Below are positions 16,474 through 26,424 of a stretch of DNA of 43,184 nt, in pieces. Location of the stretch: contig CAXYYA010000033.1 in the NCBI GenBank assembly GCA_964293155.1, forward strand, positions 1 through 43,184, read 5' to 3'. Source of the DNA: JAQVEB01 sp028698105 (GTDB taxonomy: Bacteria > Bacteroidota > Bacteroidia > Bacteroidales > Dysgonomonadaceae). The notes beneath the pieces were generated by a model that saw only the letters and a list, made by a program, of their open reading frames with translations, was not told the origin of the DNA and searched no databases. The position numbers and the translations under genes were made by a program. How positions within the stretch are numbered: position 1 is the first letter of the stretch; every line of letters begins with the position of its first letter.

Positions 16474-18978
16474 TCAATTCTTTATAACGTAGATAGTTGT
16501 TTCCGCAGGCTTTAACCAAGGCGAAGTAAATCGGACTTTTATTTCATCGCCCTCATTTCCGGTTGATTTAATATACGCGATTATTCTGCCGTGATAAACA
16601 CGTTGAACGTTATCGGTGTAATCCGACATATCGGAATTATTGCTTGCTTCAAGGCCGAGTAACGTTGCTTTGCCTGCAACATCGCACGTTATCTCGTTGT
16701 CAGACAGCATCACCGGAACACCATTTTCATCAACAATCTGAATAATGATTTGTGCAACGCCTCCTTTTTCAACTGATTGCTTATCTGATATTATGGTAAT
16801 TGCATCAGGCCTTTCCGATGACTGGATGGTATATTGGCTTATCTCCTGATCGTTTTCATTTAATCCGATAACTTTTAATGTGCCCGATTTGTAAGGAATA
16901 TCCCAGTAGATGACTCCGTGCTCGTCATCGTGAGGTTTTGTTTCACCAACTACAGCATCGTTGAGCAACAGTTTTGCTTTCGCGGCATTGGTGTACGCCA
17001 CCACGCGAATCATTTGTCCGTCCCGGTAATTCCAGATTGGCCAGGCATCTACCGAAGGGGCGCGTTCTTGACGGTTTCCTGCTTGCTCGACATCAAGTTG
17101 CGACCAAACATCCTGCATCTGAGTTTTACTTGTCATTCCCGGAGTTGGATATGTTCCGATGTACGCCATCGGTTTTTCTGCCCAAAGCGATTTACGAAAA
17201 TACCCGCGAGGTTTTATAAATCCTCCGAAATCCAGCAAACCGGAATAGAAGCCGCGTGAAGGCCAACGACCCGATTCCCCTAAATAATCTATACCGGTCC
17301 AAAGAAATTGTCCGAAAATGAATTCCTTATCGCGGACGGCTTTCCATGCATTTAACTCATGGCGGTTTTCGCTTCCGAAAAGAACTCTTTTTGGATATTT
17401 TTTGTGATCGGAATCGTACATACTTTCCGTGTAATTATAGCCGGTGATATCTAAGGCTCCAGGATATGCCGTTTCGTTCGACATGGCAACGCCGGCCAAT
17501 CCCGCCGTCACTGGACGCGACTTATCGTATTTTTTCACCACAGCCACTAACCGCTTGGCAATGTCGCCTAAACGCATGGCATCAGGCGCATCTTTTTTGT
17601 AACCGCCGAATATAGGTTGTGTGAACCCTGTTTCTGCTCCACCATCAAGCACGGGATGTGAGTATGGGTCATTGGGATAATCCACCTCGTTGCCGATACT
17701 CCAGGCGAATACAGATATATGATTCCGGTCACCACGTACCATATCGGCCAAATCCCGCTCGCCCCATTCTTCGAAGAAATCGTACGCACCTTCGAAACCA
17801 GGCGTACCTAAATTCCATCCTTCCAGCCATTTACGTTTCGGGAATTCCCATTCATCGAACGCCTCGTCCATCACCAAAAAACCCATTTCGTCGCATAAAT
17901 CATATAAATCGGTTGCTTGCGGATTGTGACTTGTACGAATGGCATTGCATCCAATCTCTTTCAGGTTTTGCAAACGCCTTTTCCATACTTCTTTTGGCAC
18001 GGCTGAGCCCAGGACGCCGGCATCGTGATGCAGACAAACGCCTTTCACTTTCATCCATTGGCCGTTTAGGGCAAATCCCTTATTGGGGTCGAATGTGAGC
18101 GTTCTGAACCCCGTAGTGGTTTCCGAAACGTCAATTTGTTTTCCGTTTTGAATTACGGTTGTTTTTAAGCGATACAAATTCGGTTTTTCAATACTCCATA
18201 ACTCCGGATTTGAAACGGTAAGCGTGGAGGAAACAGTAGTGTTTTGTCCGGCAGCCACGGATGTTCTACTGCTCTTATTCGCGACACGTTTTCCGTTGCT
18301 GTCATATAAGTCATTGGTAACCGTAACCGATGCATTTTTACCGGAACTGTTCAATACGTTAACTTCGATATTAAGCGCCCCTTTTTTGGCGGTAACGGAT
18401 GATGGATAGGCATAGACGCCCCACTGTGCAATCTGCACCGGATTGGCATAGATTAACCATACATCGCGATAAATACCCGAACCGGTGTACCACCGCGAAT
18501 CGGCCTGACGGCTATGGTCAACGCGCACAGCGATTACGTTTTCTCCTCCAAAATTCACGTATGGCGTTGCATCGTACATAAATGAAACGTATCCGTTCGG
18601 ACGCGTGCCCAGATGATGGCCGTTCAGATAGACGTCGCTTCTATTGTACACACCTTCAAAATAGAAATACACTTTTTCGTTTTGTTTTTCTACCGGAATA
18701 TTGAAAGTTTTACGATACCAACCGATCCCCCCGGGAAGATATCCCTGAGCACTCGCTAAGGTAGGGCTCAATTGTTGCCGTACACTCCAGTCGTATGGCA
18801 GATCAACCGTTTTCCATTTGGAATCGTTAAATTCGGGTTTTTCGGCTCCGGGAGCATCCTGCAAGATGAATTTCCAGTGTTCGTTTATCTGTTCCGGCGT
18901 GCCAAATCCTGCCTGGCCGAAAGAAAAAACAACCGACAGAAATCCCGCAAGCGTGAGTAACAATTTATTTAACTTCAT
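16474..18978 (-). CDS. GH2 family glycosidase, beta-galactosidase-like (first copy)
   Basis: The 834-residue exported enzyme (signal peptide ending near FSFGQ) follows the GH2 plan: jelly-roll sugar-binding domain (about 30-180), Ig-like domain (185-295), TIM barrel (300-600) and C-terminal DUF4982/Ig-like domains. The acid/base is E431 in WSIGNEVDYP and the nucleophile E537 in LFGSENRHE. GH2 enzymes hydrolyse beta-galactosides, beta-glucuronides or beta-mannosides with retention; the length and added C-terminal domains match the Bacteroidota beta-galactosidase type. A paralog with the same layout lies at 20951-23392, on the other side of the GH105-GH16 gene. Substrate not certain. Confidence 0.88.
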   Translation of the reverse strand: MKLNKLLLTLAGFLSVVFSFGQAGFGTPEQINEHWKFILQDAPGAEKPEFNDSKWKTVDLPYDWSVRQQLSPTLASAQGYLPGGIGWYRKTFNIPVEKQNEKVYFYFEGVYNRSDVYLNGHHLGTRPNGYVSFMYDATPYVNFGGENVIAVRVDHSRQADSRWYTGSGIYRDVWLIYANPVQIAQWGVYAYPSSVTAKKGALNIEVNVLNSSGKNASVTVTNDLYDSNGKRVANKSSRTSVAAGQNTTVSSTLTVSNPELWSIEKPNLYRLKTTVIQNGKQIDVSETTTGFRTLTFDPNKGFALNGQWMKVKGVCLHHDAGVLGSAVPKEVWKRRLQNLKEIGCNAIRTSHNPQATDLYDLCDEMGFLVMDEAFDEWEFPKRKWLEGWNLGTPGFEGAYDFFEEWGERDLADMVRGDRNHISVFAWSIGNEVDYPNDPYSHPVLDGGAETGFTQPIFGGYKKDAPDAMRLGDIAKRLVAVVKKYDKSRPVTAGLAGVAMSNETAYPGALDITGYNYTESMYDSDHKKYPKRVLFGSENRHELNAWKAVRDKEFIFGQFLWTGIDYLGESGRWPSRGFYSGLLDFGGFIKPRGYFRKSLWAEKPMAYIGTYPTPGMTSKTQMQDVWSQLDVEQAGNRQERAPSVDAWPIWNYRDGQMIRVVAYTNAAKAKLLLNDAVVGETKPHDDEHGVIYWDIPYKSGTLKVIGLNENDQEISQYTIQSSERPDAITIISDKQSVEKGGVAQIIIQIVDENGVPVMLSDNEITCDVAGKATLLGLEASNNSDMSDYTDNVQRVYHGRIIAYIKSTGNEGDEIKVRFTSPWLKPAETTIYVIKN

Positions 18979-19042
18979 GACATATTATATTTATTCTCGT
19001 TTTTACTTTCCCAACACATAACAAAAAAATCTCATAACGATG

Positions 19043-20944
19043 CTATCGCTGATACACGCGTACATAATCAATTTCGTAACGCAACGGAAAATTATCCGGA
19101 TCAGGGACTCCTCCTTTTGAGCCTAAAGCGAGATTGAGCAATATATAATGCGGCTGCCGAAACGGATTTTCTCCGTTTCCGATGACGCCGTTATACGTTT
19201 CTTCCAGTTTTACGGTGTTTAAAAGGATGTCGTCTAAATAAATTCTGATAATTGTTTTGTCCCAATCCATACGCCAGATATGAAATTCGTCAATCCAATT
19301 TGGATTATTTCCCGTAAAATGTGAAAAAGGAATTTTCTCATCGTCCCACCGCGCAATATATGGCTTGTCGGTTCCCCATGCATAATTTGCAAGTATTGCC
19401 GGCTTGTTGTTCACGAGATAATATTCCATCATATCTATCTCGCCGCAAGAAGGCCACGGCATGTTGTTGCCCAGCGTCCATATTGCCGGCCAGGAACCTG
19501 CTTCCACCGGAATTTTCGCCCTGACTTCGATCCTCCCATACAGAAACTCTTTTTTGTGTTGTGTTTTTATCGAAGAAGAGGTATATTCGGCAAATTGCCG
19601 GTTTTCGCGCCAGTTTTTACTCTCTCTCCTGTAGTTGGGATTTCTCACTTGCTCTTTCTTTCCTTCGATAACCAAGACGCCATTTTCACAAAAAGCGTTG
19701 TTTTTCTGATACCACTGAAGTTCCTCATTTCTTACAAATCCTTGTTCGTAACTCCAAAAATCGGGATTCGGCTTTCCGTTCTCATTGAACTCATCGCTCC
19801 AGACAAGTTTCCATTCGCGCTGATCGTCAATGTAACGCACCATCTCCGAAGCTGCCAGCAAAAATGCACTAACACTGAAGTTTGCCGTCGAATTTTCGTT
19901 CACCACCTGTCCGGGAATGGCTTTTTCGCCAATGGGTTGCACGAAACCAATTTGTCCGTTTTTCTGCAAGGCCACAGAAGCAAGATAATTCCACGCATTT
20001 AACGCAGCACTTACATATCTGGGCGATTTTAAAATATTATTATTTATACCCCAAAGCAATCCTTTGGCAAAAAAAGCGGTTCCGCTGGTTTCGAATCCCG
20101 GCGCTTGTTGTGGATCAAGCAAACTTCGTGTCCAATACCCTCCGGGTTGTTGACATCCGGCAATTGCATCGGCCATTTCACGATAAACTTGCAAATATTC
20201 TTCCCGATGCGGATCAAAGAATGGCAGATCGTCCAATACGCGGGTTAATCCGGAAAATACCCAACCATTGCCTCGCGCCCAAAAATCTTTCTTACCGCTT
20301 ATCGTTTTGTGTTTTGGATATATGTACTTAACATCGCGGTAAAATAAATGGTTTTCTTCGTCGTACATCAACTCTTTTGAAAACGAGAAATATTCGTATA
20401 GCTTGTCCAAATAAATTTGTTTTCCGTTGGTGCGGTATAATTTGGTCATGACGGGCATTACCATGTAAAGGCCGTCCACCCACCACCAATAATCGTTGTG
20501 GGATGTGCGCATCTGATACTCCATCACACCGGTGGCACGCGCTATTTTTCGCGGGTCGGGATTGATGTGATAAAGATCGGTGTAAGTTTGAAAACAAATT
20601 TGCCAATCGCCAAACAGTACGTGATCCGGCGTTTCGCCATAATTGTATTTCCAATTGGCAGTATCATTCGAAGTTGCGCCTTGCCATTGATTCTGTTCCG
20701 CCCATTTTTCAGCATATCGAAGAAATTTTTTTTCTCCCGTCAAATAAAAAGCCTCCATATTTCCGGTTTGATACGCGGCATTATCCCAAAACGAATTTCC
20801 CGGATCCGGATGATTATCAATCCAATTGTTATTAACTTTTTGGATGATTTCTATAATATTTTCTTTGGAAGTCGAATATTGGCTTAAACTATTTTGCGTC
20901 CAAACAAAAATTCCGAGGATAATAAATAAGTGTTTTCTACACAT
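19043..20944 (-). CDS. GH105-GH16 fusion glycosidase
   Basis: The 633-residue exported protein joins two enzymes of different families. Residues about 25-370 resemble GH105/GH88 unsaturated uronyl hydrolases: an alpha/alpha-barrel with D157 in WWWVDGLYM, the usual acid, and FWARGNGWVFSG. Residues about 378-633 form a GH16 beta-sandwich with the catalytic EIDMME motif (E502, D504, E507), of the laminarinase/galactanase type. GH105 enzymes remove the unsaturated uronic acid left by lyases; GH16 members cut internal beta-1,3 or beta-1,4 bonds. The catalytic residues of both modules look intact. Only 6 bases separate it from the GH2 gene upstream. The joint substrate is unknown; arabinogalactan-type glycans would fit. 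Confidence 0.85.
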   Translation of the reverse strand: MCRKHLFIILGIFVWTQNSLSQYSTSKENIIEIIQKVNNNWIDNHPDPGNSFWDNAAYQTGNMEAFYLTGEKKFLRYAEKWAEQNQWQGATSNDTANWKYNYGETPDHVLFGDWQICFQTYTDLYHINPDPRKIARATGVMEYQMRTSHNDYWWWVDGLYMVMPVMTKLYRTNGKQIYLDKLYEYFSFSKELMYDEENHLFYRDVKYIYPKHKTISGKKDFWARGNGWVFSGLTRVLDDLPFFDPHREEYLQVYREMADAIAGCQQPGGYWTRSLLDPQQAPGFETSGTAFFAKGLLWGINNNILKSPRYVSAALNAWNYLASVALQKNGQIGFVQPIGEKAIPGQVVNENSTANFSVSAFLLAASEMVRYIDDQREWKLVWSDEFNENGKPNPDFWSYEQGFVRNEELQWYQKNNAFCENGVLVIEGKKEQVRNPNYRRESKNWRENRQFAEYTSSSIKTQHKKEFLYGRIEVRAKIPVEAGSWPAIWTLGNNMPWPSCGEIDMMEYYLVNNKPAILANYAWGTDKPYIARWDDEKIPFSHFTGNNPNWIDEFHIWRMDWDKTIIRIYLDDILLNTVKLEETYNGVIGNGENPFRQPHYILLNLALGSKGGVPDPDNFPLRYEIDYVRVYQR

Positions 20945-20950
20945 TTTCAG

Positions 20951-23392
20951 CTATTCTTTTTCGGGATTTACCGGAGATTTTGTTTTGATTGTTAAATCTG
21001 AACTTTCCAAACCGAACGCACTTGCTTTCAATTCGATGAGCCCTGTATTTTTGTTACTTTTAATTACTACCAACGCTTTTCCGTTCCATGCTTTGCGGAA
21101 ATTACCTGTGTATGGATCGGTGTCCTTAAGATTAGCGTTATCCACACCTATTATCTCTCCCTCACCTTTCACTTCAAACTGAAGTAAATTATCAGAAGGA
21201 AAACACACAATCCCTTTTTTATCAACAACTTGAACACTCACATAACACAAATCCTCTCCATTGGCCACAATGGTCTCTCTATCAGGCACTAAGCGAATTT
21301 TGACCGGTTCACCGGCGGTTTCCAGCGAAGTAGATAGTATCTCTTTTCCATTTCTTACCGCAACAGCAGATAGTTTACCTTCGGTATAAGGCAGGGAGAA
21401 AACAGCTTTGTACTGATTTTCGCGTGTGATTTGTTTCTCTTCGATGAGTTTGTGGTTTAGGTAGAGGCGTACACTATCGTATTTTGTATATACTTCAACT
21501 TCCATATCTTTTCCTTCAAGACCAGGCCATGTCCAACTTTCCCACAGAGGCCAAACAGCCCACATGGTAAGTTTGATTTCTTTGCCCGGCAAAGATGGCT
21601 CTCGAACGGCCATATACAGTTTGTCGGAATTGTTGTAAAGCATATCGCGATAATGAGAAATCGGTTTTCGCCATCCGGTTAGATCGATATCACCGCAATA
21701 TGCGCCGTGCCACGGATAAAGGTTTCCCATCCAATGCTCGGCGTGCGGTTCCCCCGTGTAATAATAGCGCCCGATGCCGGATTCTCCCAAATAATCCATC
21801 GCAGTCCACACAAAATCTCCAATGATGTAGTTGTTTTTTTGCACCATATCCCAACAAAAAAAAGCATCTTTCGGATACGATTCGGTTTGAAGAATGATGC
21901 GCGAGGGAACCATTTCATGATCGGATTCGGCGCGTTGTAGCTGATAGTTGTATCCGGCAATGTCATGCACCGCCATCAACGGATCGAAAATATCCCATCC
22001 TTCATTCCATGTGGTCATTGCCGATGTTACAGGCCTTGTTGTATCTACGGCTTTTATTTTTTCGGTCAATTTTTTCGCCGTTTCGATGGCTTCGGGCTTT
22101 GTTCGTTCGATAATTTCGTTGCCGATGCTCCACATAATGATGGAAGGATGATTTATATCTCGTAACACCATTGAAGACAGATCGTGTTCCCACCACTGGT
22201 CGAAATGGGTAGCATAATCGTATTCTGTTTTCGTTACCCGCCACCCGTCAAAAACCTCGTCAATCACCAGCAATCCCAGTCTGTCGCAAGCGTTCAAAAA
22301 AGATTCGGACGGAGGATTATGAGAAGTTCTGACAGCATTAAAGCCGGCGGTTTTAAGAAGTTCGACCTTTCTTTCTTCGGCACGATCGTAGGCTTTTGCA
22401 CCCAGACATCCGTTATCGTGATGGACGCATCCTCCGTTCAACGCCACTTTTTTTCCGTTAAGTATGAATCCTTTCTGCGCGCTGAATTCGATGGAACGAA
22501 TGCCGAAATTGTACGTTAACGAGTCAATGACTTTTCCGTGTTGTTTTATTGCAACGTGCGCTTTATACAAATTTGGCGCTTCCGGCGACCATAAAACCGG
22601 TTTTTTTACTTTTATGTTACTTATGACTTGTTTATTTTGACGTGAAGAAATTTCCGTACGTTGCGTATCTGATACAACGGGTATCCCGTTTTTATCAATA
22701 ATTGAAACAGTTAATTGAATATTCTGTTCTAAATCGGTCTCGTTATTCACCTTTGTATCCACCCGTATGCTTGCGGCATTCTGGCGAATTTCAGGTGTGG
22801 TAATAGTAACACCCCAGTGTTTGATATGAATTTTATCGGTAACCATTAACCAAACATGCCTGTAAATACCCGAACCGCTATACCACCGGCTGTTTCTTTG
22901 CTGTCCGTTATCCACCTTAACCGATAAAATATTCTCTTTGCCGAAATCCAAAAAAGGCGTTAAATCGTACATGAATGATGTATATCCATAAGGCTGGACG
23001 CCCAGCGAATTTCCGTTGATAAACACTTCGGAGTTCATATACACGCCTTCAAAATAGATTGCCACTTTTTTATCATTCCACTCTTGCGGTGCATGAAACG
23101 ATTTTCGGTACCATCCAATTCCCATGTCAAAAAATCCGCCATCGCCTTTTGACGGATTATTTGGGTTCGGCCGGCTTTCTATGCTCCAATCGTGAGGCAG
23201 GTCCAAGGTGCGCCACCCGGAATCGTCGAAATCAAATTTTTCGACTCCTGCATGGTCTTGTAATGCAAATTTCCAGTCAAAATCGAAAAGTTGCTTGCGC
23301 TCCATCGTTTGTGCATGAAGTGTCCACGCACAAAATGTGAAAGGAAGCAACAGAACAATTAATTTGAGGTTGATTATTTCTTTCGAGCGCAT
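20951..23392 (-). CDS. GH2 family glycosidase, beta-galactosidase-like (second copy)
   Basis: This 813-residue exported protein has the same plan as the GH2 protein at 16474-18978: sugar-binding domain, Ig-like domain, TIM barrel, and C-terminal DUF4982-like and Ig-like domains. The acid/base is E426 in WSIGNEIIER and the nucleophile E504 in LQTESYPKD. The context of the nucleophile differs between the copies (GSEN compared with QTES), so the substrates may differ. A signal peptide ends near LHAQ. Its ATG starts one base after the stop of the GH43-GH51 gene, so translation is probably coupled. Confidence 0.88.
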   Translation of the reverse strand: MRSKEIINLKLIVLLLPFTFCAWTLHAQTMERKQLFDFDWKFALQDHAGVEKFDFDDSGWRTLDLPHDWSIESRPNPNNPSKGDGGFFDMGIGWYRKSFHAPQEWNDKKVAIYFEGVYMNSEVFINGNSLGVQPYGYTSFMYDLTPFLDFGKENILSVKVDNGQQRNSRWYSGSGIYRHVWLMVTDKIHIKHWGVTITTPEIRQNAASIRVDTKVNNETDLEQNIQLTVSIIDKNGIPVVSDTQRTEISSRQNKQVISNIKVKKPVLWSPEAPNLYKAHVAIKQHGKVIDSLTYNFGIRSIEFSAQKGFILNGKKVALNGGCVHHDNGCLGAKAYDRAEERKVELLKTAGFNAVRTSHNPPSESFLNACDRLGLLVIDEVFDGWRVTKTEYDYATHFDQWWEHDLSSMVLRDINHPSIIMWSIGNEIIERTKPEAIETAKKLTEKIKAVDTTRPVTSAMTTWNEGWDIFDPLMAVHDIAGYNYQLQRAESDHEMVPSRIILQTESYPKDAFFCWDMVQKNNYIIGDFVWTAMDYLGESGIGRYYYTGEPHAEHWMGNLYPWHGAYCGDIDLTGWRKPISHYRDMLYNNSDKLYMAVREPSLPGKEIKLTMWAVWPLWESWTWPGLEGKDMEVEVYTKYDSVRLYLNHKLIEEKQITRENQYKAVFSLPYTEGKLSAVAVRNGKEILSTSLETAGEPVKIRLVPDRETIVANGEDLCYVSVQVVDKKGIVCFPSDNLLQFEVKGEGEIIGVDNANLKDTDPYTGNFRKAWNGKALVVIKSNKNTGLIELKASAFGLESSDLTIKTKSPVNPEKE

Positions 23393-23393
23393 T

Positions 23394-26291
23394 TTATTTC
23401 TTTTTTAATTGAATAACCGTAAGCGAATTAGGCTCTAAGCGTAACGTAGCAAAAGGCGAAAAAGGAACCGTTGTTAATTGAGGCTTTGCTGTCTTCGAAT
23501 CCAAGCTACCTGACAAAATTATTTTTTCCGCCGCTGGCTCGAAATCGTCAAAATTCACAAAATTGGGTTTTAAGATTACCTCTACGGGCAAAATATTCAC
23601 GCATTTTAGTATTACATCACCCGTAGTTTTGTCTTCAACTGCCGATACGGCAACGCGGCGTTGCACGGTGAGCGTTGTATCCGACAACGCCAGCGTTGAG
23701 TTGAAATACGTTTCTCCCGCGTGGGTTCCAAACAATTTCTGGACGTAATAATTTATGGTTGGTTTTACTTCGGTTTTATTGAAATAGATTAAATCCGGAT
23801 TCCATTGCGTGTGCCCATCCCTGGCTAACAACGGGGCGTAAGATGCCATGTGAACCACATCTCCATTGCGTTCGAGGGCGGTCATATAAGCAGCTTCGGC
23901 AAGTGCATTGAAGAGCGTATTGCCGCGCGATGCATATTCGCCAAGATACACTTTCGTTGCATTTCTTTCGTATTTATCGTAAAAATCCTGATGGTTGATG
24001 AACCAATTGGGATTTTCGTAATAATGCTCATCTACCATTTCGAGGTACATATCGTTGGCAATTTTCCAACCTTCGGTGTAATCGGTTCCGTCATGAAACG
24101 GCCCAACAGTGCCGATAACGGTTATTTCCGGATGAGCTTCCTTCATCACATTGTAAATGAGCCTGAACCGTTCTTCAAAGATATCCGAAATCAAGTCTTC
24201 GTTCCCCACGCCAACGTATTTTAAATTGAACGGTTTGGGATGTCCCATTTCAGCGCGTACTTTTCCCCATTTGGTTGTTGCATCGCCGTTCGCAAATTCA
24301 ACCAAGTCAATGACTTCCCTGGCATAGTCGTGCATGTCGCACATCGGTAATCCTTCCTGTCCTCTGTGACGCGAATTCTGACAACAAACACCCGCGGGAA
24401 CAACAGGAACCGGTTCAGCTCCAATATCTTCGCAAAACTGGAAATACTCGAAATAACCCAGTCCCGCCGTTTGATGGTAGTTCCAGATATTACGCTGCGG
24501 AACCCGACTTTCGAGCGGGCCGACCGTGTTTTTCCAACGATACATATTTTCCAGTCCATCGCCGTGCACCAGACATCCACCCGGAAAACGCATAAACTTT
24601 GGTTTTATATCGGCAATGGCTTGCGCCAAATCGGCCCGCAGGCCGTTTTTACGATTTTTAAACGTTTTTTGCGGAAAGAGCGAAACCATATCCACGTTTA
24701 TGATTCCGTTTCGGTTTAAAACAATTGCCAGACGAGCATCTTCGTCCGTTTTATTGGCAGTGAGCACTAACTCGATTTTTTTCCACGACGCGCCGATATT
24801 GCGAACCATGGTTTCACCGATAACGGTGTTGTCTTCACCGATTAGTTGCACGGCAACCTGCTTTATCGAAGGTGATCGAACGAAAAAAGAAAAATCATAC
24901 TTTTCGCCCGCTTTCACAGGAATACCATCGAATCCGTTGTTGATTAAACGCACGTTTCGGTTGTTTCTCAAAACGGCGATCGAGGCATAATGCGGATTGT
25001 TGGGATGAATGGGATTTTCTGTTCTGATCTCGAATTTCCCGTCCGGTTCCGAACTGTTAAATTCCCATGCCTTCGTCGCGTTCCATGTACTGTCTCTTCC
25101 GGCAACATCCCCCATGGCGTACTCAAAGCCACGATTTTGAACTAATTCAGCATACAGTCCGCCATCGGCCGCGTAGTTGATGTCCTCGAAGAAAACACCA
25201 ATGAGCGTATTTGAAATGGGGTTACTGTCTCTTGCGTTTATTTTCCAATTTGCCATTACCGGTTTTGAAGGAAAAACCGGAGGAATTCCGCCGCTATCGT
25301 CCAACCGTTGTTGCGCAATTCGTTGTTGCGTAGCAATAAGCGTATCCACAAATGATTTAGACACCTTTACGAATGACCCGTGACGCGCATCGCGGGGCAT
25401 GGTAATTTTATCGCTCACGTCTTCGAACGTCTTAAAATCGAACGTGCGTTGCGCCAGATATTTATTTTGCCGGTAACTATCCATATAAACCAAATAGCTT
25501 CCATCGTTGAGCGAGACAACTGCCGGGCCTTCCACCCAATCCGGCGAAAATGTTTTTTCACTCACCCGCTTGTATGAGCCTTCGGCGTTTTTGCTCGTAG
25601 CTACTAAAAGGTTTTTATGAGGTTTGGGTACTTCGGTTTCGTCTTTGTAGATCATATAATATGTGTCACCTTTTTTCTCGATGGTAGCGTCGATCACGTT
25701 GTGTCCCGGATCGAAAAAGATTTTGGCCGGCGTAAAAGATTTGAAATCCTTGGTAGTGGTATAATACATCCGGTTATCGTAATCTTTCCCTTGCTCAGTT
25801 TTCCACACGCCGTTTTCTTTAATGGTGCTCGCCCAATAGATAATGTACTGCTTATTTTCATCATCATAGATCATTTCAGACGCCCACGTGTTGCGAACTT
25901 CAAACCCATTCATCACAGGAATATAATCCTGACGCGACCAATGAATAAAATCTGTGGTAGAAGCATGTCCGATAATATCAATATTCCAATTTATAGTCCA
26001 AAGCAGGTGATACCTTCCATCTTTTCCGAGCATCACAAACGGATCGCGCAGCTTCTTTTCCGTGCTCCAATTGCCATAATCGTTTCGCAGAAAAGAGTAT
26101 TCATCTCCAATGCTTTTCCAGTTGTATCCGTCTTCGCTCCATGCCAGGTGAAGTCCGTTTTTATTGTTATTTTTGTTGGTAAAATAGGCGAAAAGCCATG
26201 CATCTTCACTTGTTTTCTGCTGACTGAATGTAAATTGGGGAGATGCTAAAAAGAGAAAAAAGAGAATTATACCGACGATTTTCCGGTTCAT
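23394..26291 (-). CDS. GH43-GH51 fusion alpha-L-arabinofuranosidase
   Basis: The 965-residue exported protein (signal peptide ending near TFSQ) carries two arabinosidase-type catalytic modules. Residues about 28-310 form a GH43 propeller with D83 in KLRDPF, D201 in NVIDATI and E254 in WVEGPAV. A linker leads to the GH51 part (about 345-965). That part contains an inserted CBM4-like sandwich (about 410-545), the RFPGGCL motif, acid/base E698 in VGVGNEDL, nucleophile E785 in VYLGEYASRG and a C-terminal beta domain. GH43 acts with inversion and GH51 with retention, so one protein would attack alpha-L-arabinofuranosides by two mechanisms. Both sets of catalytic residues look intact. Actual linkage preference unknown. 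Confidence 0.85.
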   Translation of the reverse strand: MNRKIVGIILFFLFLASPQFTFSQQKTSEDAWLFAYFTNKNNNKNGLHLAWSEDGYNWKSIGDEYSFLRNDYGNWSTEKKLRDPFVMLGKDGRYHLLWTINWNIDIIGHASTTDFIHWSRQDYIPVMNGFEVRNTWASEMIYDDENKQYIIYWASTIKENGVWKTEQGKDYDNRMYYTTTKDFKSFTPAKIFFDPGHNVIDATIEKKGDTYYMIYKDETEVPKPHKNLLVATSKNAEGSYKRVSEKTFSPDWVEGPAVVSLNDGSYLVYMDSYRQNKYLAQRTFDFKTFEDVSDKITMPRDARHGSFVKVSKSFVDTLIATQQRIAQQRLDDSGGIPPVFPSKPVMANWKINARDSNPISNTLIGVFFEDINYAADGGLYAELVQNRGFEYAMGDVAGRDSTWNATKAWEFNSSEPDGKFEIRTENPIHPNNPHYASIAVLRNNRNVRLINNGFDGIPVKAGEKYDFSFFVRSPSIKQVAVQLIGEDNTVIGETMVRNIGASWKKIELVLTANKTDEDARLAIVLNRNGIINVDMVSLFPQKTFKNRKNGLRADLAQAIADIKPKFMRFPGGCLVHGDGLENMYRWKNTVGPLESRVPQRNIWNYHQTAGLGYFEYFQFCEDIGAEPVPVVPAGVCCQNSRHRGQEGLPMCDMHDYAREVIDLVEFANGDATTKWGKVRAEMGHPKPFNLKYVGVGNEDLISDIFEERFRLIYNVMKEAHPEITVIGTVGPFHDGTDYTEGWKIANDMYLEMVDEHYYENPNWFINHQDFYDKYERNATKVYLGEYASRGNTLFNALAEAAYMTALERNGDVVHMASYAPLLARDGHTQWNPDLIYFNKTEVKPTINYYVQKLFGTHAGETYFNSTLALSDTTLTVQRRVAVSAVEDKTTGDVILKCVNILPVEVILKPNFVNFDDFEPAAEKIILSGSLDSKTAKPQLTTVPFSPFATLRLEPNSLTVIQLKKK

Positions 26292-26424
26292 ATTGTTTTA
26301 TTTTGAGTATTCTTTTGCTTTCTTTTTGTAGAAGTCCTGCAACACAAAAAATACTTGTTATGTGATGCCGCCGCAAGTTGACTTCGTACCAGTAATTTTC
26401 TTTATTTTGTTTGATCAATTTGAT

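Noticed and set aside
26206..26418. 70-codon frame in the gap before the GH43-GH51 gene
   Set aside because: It overlaps the start of the fusion gene in another frame and resembles no protein; the gap seems non-coding.
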